Origin: Tubulanus polymorphus
Lineage: Eukaryota; Nemertea; Palaeonemertea; Tubulaniformes; Tubulanidae
NCBI RefSeq assembly: GCF_964204645.1
Contig: NC_134028.1
Coordinates: 8,225,001-8,289,000 of the forward strand
Length of the DNA stretch: 64,000 nucleotides
Direction of reading: 5' to 3'
Shown here: positions 58,068 to 64,000 of the stretch, piece after piece
How positions within the stretch are numbered: the stretch's first letter is position 1
Layout: each line of letters begins with the position of its first letter
Notes under the pieces: model-generated
What the model was told of the DNA's origin: nothing
Seen by the model: the letters and a program-made list of their open reading frames with translations, nothing else
The model's database searches: none
Program-made: the position numbers and the translations under genes

Positions 58068-61000
58068 ATGGGTCGAAAGAAGAAGAAGCAAGCGAAACCA
58101 TGGTGCTGGTATCCTTTTAACAATTTAGTCAAGTAGGGGTTATAGCCTAGCCCTTGGGTCGACGACGAAGTGAATTCAGCGTGCTGTCCGGTCCGGAGAC
58201 GACTCGGCTCGCTCTGCGGGCTGGGTCATCCTCTTTTTCTTTTTTATCGAGCGAGATCGGGTGATGACAATAAAATATTCCACTTTTTGTTTTGACGCTA
58301 TAGCTGCGATCACACGAGCATTTTTGTCCGGCCAAATTTGGCCCAAAACAACTGTTCACACGAGTGTTAACAATAACAAATTGAATGGGCCCGAGCCTGT
58401 TTGGCCCGACCAAATACGTTGGACCAGGCCCGAGCCAAATTTTAGCACCAGACAAATGGTCGCATTTGAATTGCATCCACTTCGTCTTGTTTGAGCATTG
58501 TTTAGTATCGAGTGAATGGTTTGCAAAATTTGGCCCAGGCCAAATTGTGTCCGTGTGATCGCGGCTTATAAATCCTATTATGTCAGTAATTAGATACCTC
58601 CTGTAAGGCATCAAATCGTTTTTTAGCACAAGACTCATAAGTCCCTGGTTGGTGACAATATTGTGCACCATTTCAGCCTGTTTCAAGTAATCTGGATGCT
58701 TCAAGGTATATTAACTAATAATTGAGTCAATAACTCTTAATGGTAAGAGTTAAATATCATATTTAATTAGTAGTTCTCTACAGTTTGCAAAACATACTAC
58801 TATGTTGGAAGAGAATTTCTCAGATTTTTGGTATTGTTAACGACAGCATATTAAGACAGTCTTGAAATGTAATGGCGGCATTGATTTCTCCTTAACACGG
58901 CTGACAATCAGGTACTGCAATCGCGAATTCGACGATGAGAAAATTTTAATACAACATCAAAAAGCGAAGCATTTTAAGTGTCATATCTGCCACAAAAAGT
59001 TATACACGGGTCCGGGTTTATCGATTCATTGTATGCAGGTTAGTGTTACCCGGTAGGCACCGGTCGAATTTCCCGTCACTTCTTGATCACCAGTCGACTG
59101 ACTGATTGACTTTCATCGAAACAAATACCATTTTGATTAATTACGCCCCGCTGGAACAGTGGTGAGTGGCGGATCCAGGGCAGTGTCCTCGAAAATGTTG
59201 AGGTCCCTTGAAATTTCCATCTTCAAATTTACGGCACTGAACATTTTCTGAAGAAAGATCAAAAATTTAATTATGATTGATTGAACAACTGGAGAAATAC
59301 CAAAATTTTGTTGGTAGCAATGAACTGTTTTACCAATTCTAGAAGATCTTGAACATCATTGTGAATGTGCACAACGAAATTGCGATGAAGCTTGCTTAGA
59401 AACTTATTGCATAAATTGTAACTGGTTAAGTTTTTAAGTATATCTCATGTTGCAAATTTTCGACGTTTAAAAAGATTTTTTTCTTTTTCTACTTCAGGTT
59501 CATAAAGAAAAAGTGGATAAAGTCCCGAATGCCGTTCCGGGGCGAAACAATATCGAAATCGAAATCTACGGAATGGAGGGCATTCCCGAAGAGGACGTAC
59601 GCAATCATGAAAGACAAAAGCAGGGAAAAGGTAAAATGGGCCCCGAGTAGATATATGAGAAAATTTGAAAAACCTGCTGATGTTTTTTAAAAAACAGCCA
59701 ATGTACAATTAAACTAGTGCTCAAAACCATTGTGTGGTATCGTGTCTTAAAATTGGTAAAATACAAAATGAAAATTTGTCAAAACATGATATGATGCCTA
59801 TAATCCAGTGTAATGAATAACGGGCATGACGCTTTAGTATGTATGCATCATGGTATGGTTTATTGTTAGTAACTAATATTTCACTACGTTCGATAGGTGT
59901 TACCATCTTTCAACAGAAGACTAGATACCGATAACATCGATACACTGCAATGCGGTGTACTTACTAGCAAAGTCAGTTGAATTATACACCACACTGTGGT
60001 GTAAAGTGTTAAACAGACCCCCATACCATTCGACCTTAATATCTCGCAAGGTTTTGATCTTGAAGTAAGGATCGTCTCAAGAGACATTTTGGAGCTAGCT
60101 TTTTCATCGACGGTTATTTTTTGTTTTCAGGTGACGACGACGACGGGGAATCGCAGGCGAAGAAGCCTCGCAACGACGACAATTCGATGAACATGGGTAA
60201 TCAACATCACATGATGAACGGCATGCCCGGTATGCCCCCTATGGGTGGCCATATGATGCCGCCTCATATGCCTCCCGGAATGCCTCCGATGGGCGGACCC
60301 ATGATGCCTATGGGTCATATGATGGGTAAGTTCTATTCGGTTAATTCGGCCAGAAAATCGAGGTCAATTCAATGTTATCCTCATTAAGTTTATGAAAACG
60401 GGACCTTGAGAGAGCACAGGTCATGACCTTTGGTGCTCTTCTAGTTATATTTGCTGGAACAAGTGGTGACTCATTCAGTGGTGACAAATCAGTCATTTGT
60501 GACAAGAAACCAACCGTATTTTCTGGTTCATTTGTCTTCAAAATGATAGCTTGGTGCCTTTGAATGTGTTTTCGTGGCTGTTTCCAATTAGTAGGCTATG
60601 GGAATATCTCAATCTTGACATTTGCAGAGACTTAGAAGGTTTGGCTGTTGGTGTACTTGGTCAGATAGTTAAAAATTTTCGCAATGGAAAAATAGCTTTT
60701 CTGAAAACAGTACTTTGTCATAAAACAGATTTTGTTATTTTGCAGGACCGATGGGGCCAATGGGACCTATGGGGTAAGTTAAGTGAACTTTTTTGACAAC
60801 GATTTTTGCGTGCAAATTTCGCTGAATTGTGAATTATCTTGCACAGACGTTATTTCTGTACTCTGAAATCTTACATTAGACGCATCACCATTCGTCCAAT
60901 TTTTTGATCATCCAGGATTCAATCACAGGCGGTCAGGACTGGATATTGTTTTCGATCAAATATCTTGACCGTAGCTAAGATATTTTTTTTACTAAAGATA

Positions 61001-63558
61001 AACTACAAAATCGCTCACAATTCTAATACAATAACGTCAGAAAGTGGAGTTCCCTTTTTTTTCTTTTTTTTTACTCGCAGATTTGATATCTGCATTAATC
61101 ATTGTTGAGCGATTAAGAAGAATCTTCATTGTATAAATTAATTATATTGTCTTCGATATTAATTATATTTGATCGTTTCACGCAGACCGATGCCGCCACA
61201 TATGATGGGACCTCCTCCGCACATGATGAGACCGCCGATGATGCCGCCTCGACCTCCCGCGCCTCCGCCGGCGTCTACGGCTACCATCACGACGTCTACT
61301 GCTGCAAATTCGATTAAACCATTATTCCCGGCAGCTGCCACTGCTCCCACAACTGTGAGTAGTCTATTTTAACTTTGCTTGAGAGTGGCCTGGCTCAGTC
61401 GGTTTTGGTAGTACGTATCTGGTATAGCTCTAAGTAGGGCCATCACAGATGGGCAACTGAACTAAATCATCGGTTTTTAATCCATTTAAGACTATTTTGA
61501 GGGATTACCAGTCAAATAAGTCTCTTTGGCTGGGGTTGAATAGAGTCAAGTGTTGAATAGAGTCAAGTAACTCCATAGTTTGATTGCGTTGATATGATTC
61601 CTATGTTTCCATTGCCTACTCATTATTAATGATTGGTTAGTATCCATCTGGTTAGTATTAATGGAAAAGAATCTGGTTAGTATTAATGGAAACATATTGT
61701 AAAAACTTGGTTTATTTAAGAAAATGGTGTCTTCTCTCTTGAGACAACTCCAAAAATGGAGAATTTTTGGTAATCCTTCAATACAGCGTAAAATGGATAA
61801 AAAAGATGGTTTAGTTCAATGACCCATCTTTGCAGGTCCCATTAAGACCTTTGATAGGAATGACTGATCCCTAGGCGCCCTCATAGCCAATAGGCTGAGA
61901 CAGGTCATTTCCAATGATTTGGAATTTTAATCGTCGATTGGCGACTTGATTGGCAACTCATATTTTATATTTTTCAGTCGGCGACCAGTTCGACGATGGT
62001 TGGACCCGATTTCAAACCGACCGGATCAGACAGTTCGCGTTCAGCGCCGCCTAAGTTGACGTTCCCGGCGTATTCGTCGGCGGGACCGAGCTCGTCGGCC
62101 GGCGCGTCGGCGGCGACGATATCCGCGGCGCCGACCGTACGCAAACCGGAAACGTCCAGTTCTGGTATGACCACTATGTTAATTCACCCCGATGAGGATA
62201 TATCGCTGGTAAGTGTTTCGAGTGTCTCGAATCGTGTCCCCGCTCGCTCGGGACGTGATGGTCGCGATGACGATCAAGGTCAGTTTTTAAAATCGTGAAT
62301 ATTCGAGTCTCTTTGTTAAATGGAATTTTTTGTTTATCGTGATCTGGATCACTTCGATCTAACGCAAATCATTAAAGCATGCAAGCATCGATCTGCGGCT
62401 GGGAAACTTCCCTCAGATATTCACCTTGCCTCGGTGATGACTTTATCAAAGTGTGTCGATTTAATGTCTCGGGGCCAGTTGCTCAAATGTTGGTTAGAGT
62501 TAACAATGGATACTTAGAAACAATTGTAAGTTGGTTGTTACTATGGTATTATCAGATCGGTTATCTTAGACCATCTTTTGAGCAACTGGCTGCTGGTGTT
62601 TGTTGTCCATTTGTTAGTTCATTTTCAATGAAGTAAGTCTGGGGTCACCGATGCACGGTCCTGAACACGCTGAAGCCAGGGACCAGTTGCTGAAAAGTTC
62701 GTTTAAGATAACCGGCGGATGAATACCATATTAACATTGAACTTTTGATAGTCACTAGGTCAACTATCCACTGGGTAACGTACTAACCCTAACCCACTTG
62801 TCAGCAACTGGCCCCTCAAAGATGAAAATTTGAAAAGCGGCAACAAAGGATAGAATTTCTGCAGCTGCTTGAGGCCAGGCTGTTTACAGATTGTTTAACT
62901 GTCATTTTATACTGACGTTATAATATGTAATATAATAAAGCTCGTGAATATTGTTCTATAAGTGAACTGAAGTTTTGAATTCCGCTGTACGCTGTTTTAC
63001 GTTTCCCGTCCCCTTTTTCATTCACAGGAGGAACGAAGAGCGAAAATGGCTCCGTATGCAAAAAATGTGCCCAAGAAAAATATCACTTCCATTCAATCGC
63101 CGGCGGCCCCACCCATGATGGGGGGGCCTATGATGAGAGGTGAGTAGGGTACAGTCATACCTGCTTAATCGAGGATTCGTATGACTTTGATCCGATCTTG
63201 TCATTTACCAATACCGATGCGTAAGTGTACGTGAAATATGACATTTGAACTGGATTTCTCGTAATCCAAATTGTGTTTGTTGGTTCCTAATGAGCGATTG
63301 ATTAGTAACCATTTCATTGTTGAAAATTTGACGCTTTACAAATCTGAAAATTCCTCGTATCCAGGAACGAATGATCTGCAGGGATCCGGGTTAGTAATCC
63401 GTCGGTGTTTGTCGATTGCATTTCTAGGTCCGATGCCGATGCCGCCGGGTATGCCACCGATGCAGGGAGGTCCGATGATGGCGCCGCCGTTCTCGATGGG
63501 CTATCAAGGCGGTCCGATGATGCGGCCGCCGATGACGCAGGGCGGAGGCCGATTCTGA
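58068..63558 (+). CDS. ZNF207: ZNF207/BuGZ: BUB3-interacting, GLEBS-containing zinc-finger protein
   Basis: BuGZ binds microtubules and BUB3, stabilises BUB3 at kinetochores and forms condensates that help spindle assembly. I join nine exons in consistent phase: 58068-58108, 58912-59038, 59498-59630, 60131-60325, 60746-60773, 61186-61354, 61978-62208, 63028-63139 and 63428-63558, giving 388 residues. The N-terminus [14 protein letters not shown] continues over intron 1 into [20 protein letters not shown] and [14 protein letters not shown], the two C2H2 fingers of this family. Next come [15 protein letters not shown], an acidic/basic linker (DDDDGES, KKPR) and long Met-Pro-Gly-rich low complexity. 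The GLEBS motif ([10 protein letters not shown] + [10 protein letters not shown]) is split exactly by intron 7. Exon 5 is a 28-nt micro-exon encoding [10 protein letters not shown]. The protein is shorter than vertebrate forms, which have about 480-495 residues. Confidence 0.95.
58299..58570. mobile_element. MITE with ATAGCYGCGATCACAC ends, copy 2, in ZNF207 intron 1
   Basis: The element begins TATAGCTGCGATCACACGAG and ends GTGTGATCGCGGCTTATA. It shares the interior GCATTGTTTAGTATCGAGTG with the copy at 3992-4248. A long minus-strand open frame (58147-58704) crosses it and is a by-product. Confidence 0.75.
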
Positions 63559-64000
63559 GTTAAGTGAACGTTCCATTTGTGTGTTCGATATATAGGAGAC
63601 TATGATATTACGTCATGAGCGCGTTACCCGAACTGGCCGGTAGGTTACACGTCGGGCGGGGGGAACGGTCGGTGTTACGGAGTCGGTGCCAGGGATACCA
63701 AAATGCTGCTCTATCATCCTCAAGGAAAGTGAAAAACATATTCCTTTTCAGGTCCGGCCGAAGGTTGTTGTTATCAGCCTCTATCTTTATACTTTCATGC
63801 TGTGCCCGTTTATGTTCTATCATTCCAAACCTAAGCGTGCTCCAAGCCATAACTCGGGCTCGGTTGTGACTTTGGTTTTGTGCGGGTGTTCTGTATGCGA
63901 CTGTAGCCTCCACAGACAGTGATAGTCGAATTATATGGGATGCTAAGATTAAGATATCCCGGTGGGGAAAGTTATTTGAAGAAAAAAGTTCTGAGGCCTT
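63559..64000. other. 3' flank of ZNF207
   Basis: This is presumably 3' UTR and beyond. I find no AATAAA on the plus strand before the window ends, so the polyadenylation site probably lies further right. Overlapping short frames on both strands at 63608-63922 show no domain content. Confidence 0.5.

Noticed and set aside
58147-58704. A 185-codon minus-strand open frame in ZNF207 intron 1
   Set aside because: It runs through the MITE at 58299-58570 and has no domain-like content or splice support; its length comes from the repeat composition.
60127-60318. Histidine/arginine-rich minus-strand frame
   Set aside because: It is the antisense of the Met-Pro-Gly-rich ZNF207 exon 4.

Overview
The window is nuclear DNA of an animal. 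Genes are split by GT-AG introns, the spacers are AT-rich and full of small inverted-repeat elements, and the recognisable genes (Sp5, ZNF207/BuGZ, SLC22 carriers, a GRL101-type receptor) are metazoan. GRL101 was first described from a pond snail, and chimeric CUB/lectin/LDLa/LRR/7TM receptors together with local gene-family expansions suit a lophotrochozoan (mollusc, brachiopod or annelid grade). The species cannot be fixed from the sequence.

Layout. 1-4.35 kb: no gene, two MITE-like elements. 4.36-5.47 kb (-): single-exon class A GPCR. 9.09-10.80 kb (+): two-exon Sp5 transcription factor, with GC-box/TCF-like sites upstream. 12.1-57.0 kb (-): a tandem array of eight SLC22-type organic ion transporter copies, called A to H here from left to right. 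Exon boundaries can be followed to the base: exons 2, 3, 5, 6 and 7 are 229, 196, 135, 204 and 73 nt in every complete copy, and exon 4 is 240 nt (234 in A). A, B, D, E and H have intact frames (530-549 aa). C is complete apart from a stop codon in exon 1. F and G are decayed relics.

Inside the array lie a broken GPCR pseudogene (35.1-35.9 kb, -), a piggyBac-like relic (29.1-30.2 kb) and, on the opposite strand between relics F and G, a giant receptor gene (43.6-49.6 kb, +). Its three open frames join through two short introns into a 1943-residue protein: signal peptide, CUB and CUB-like regions, two C-type lectin-like domains, six LDLa repeats, LRRs and a 7TM domain. A two-exon fragment resembling GPCR TM1-TM2 follows it. 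58.07-63.56 kb (+): a nine-exon ZNF207/BuGZ gene, head to head with SLC22 copy H.

Functionally, the SLC22 copies are probably plasma-membrane carriers of small organic ions that diverge by duplication and loss. The receptor is likely a cell-surface sensor. Sp5 is a known Wnt-responsive repressor family, and BuGZ is a spindle and kinetochore factor. Nothing suggests that the different families act in one pathway. All calls rest on reading translations and splice sites by eye; no database search was possible.
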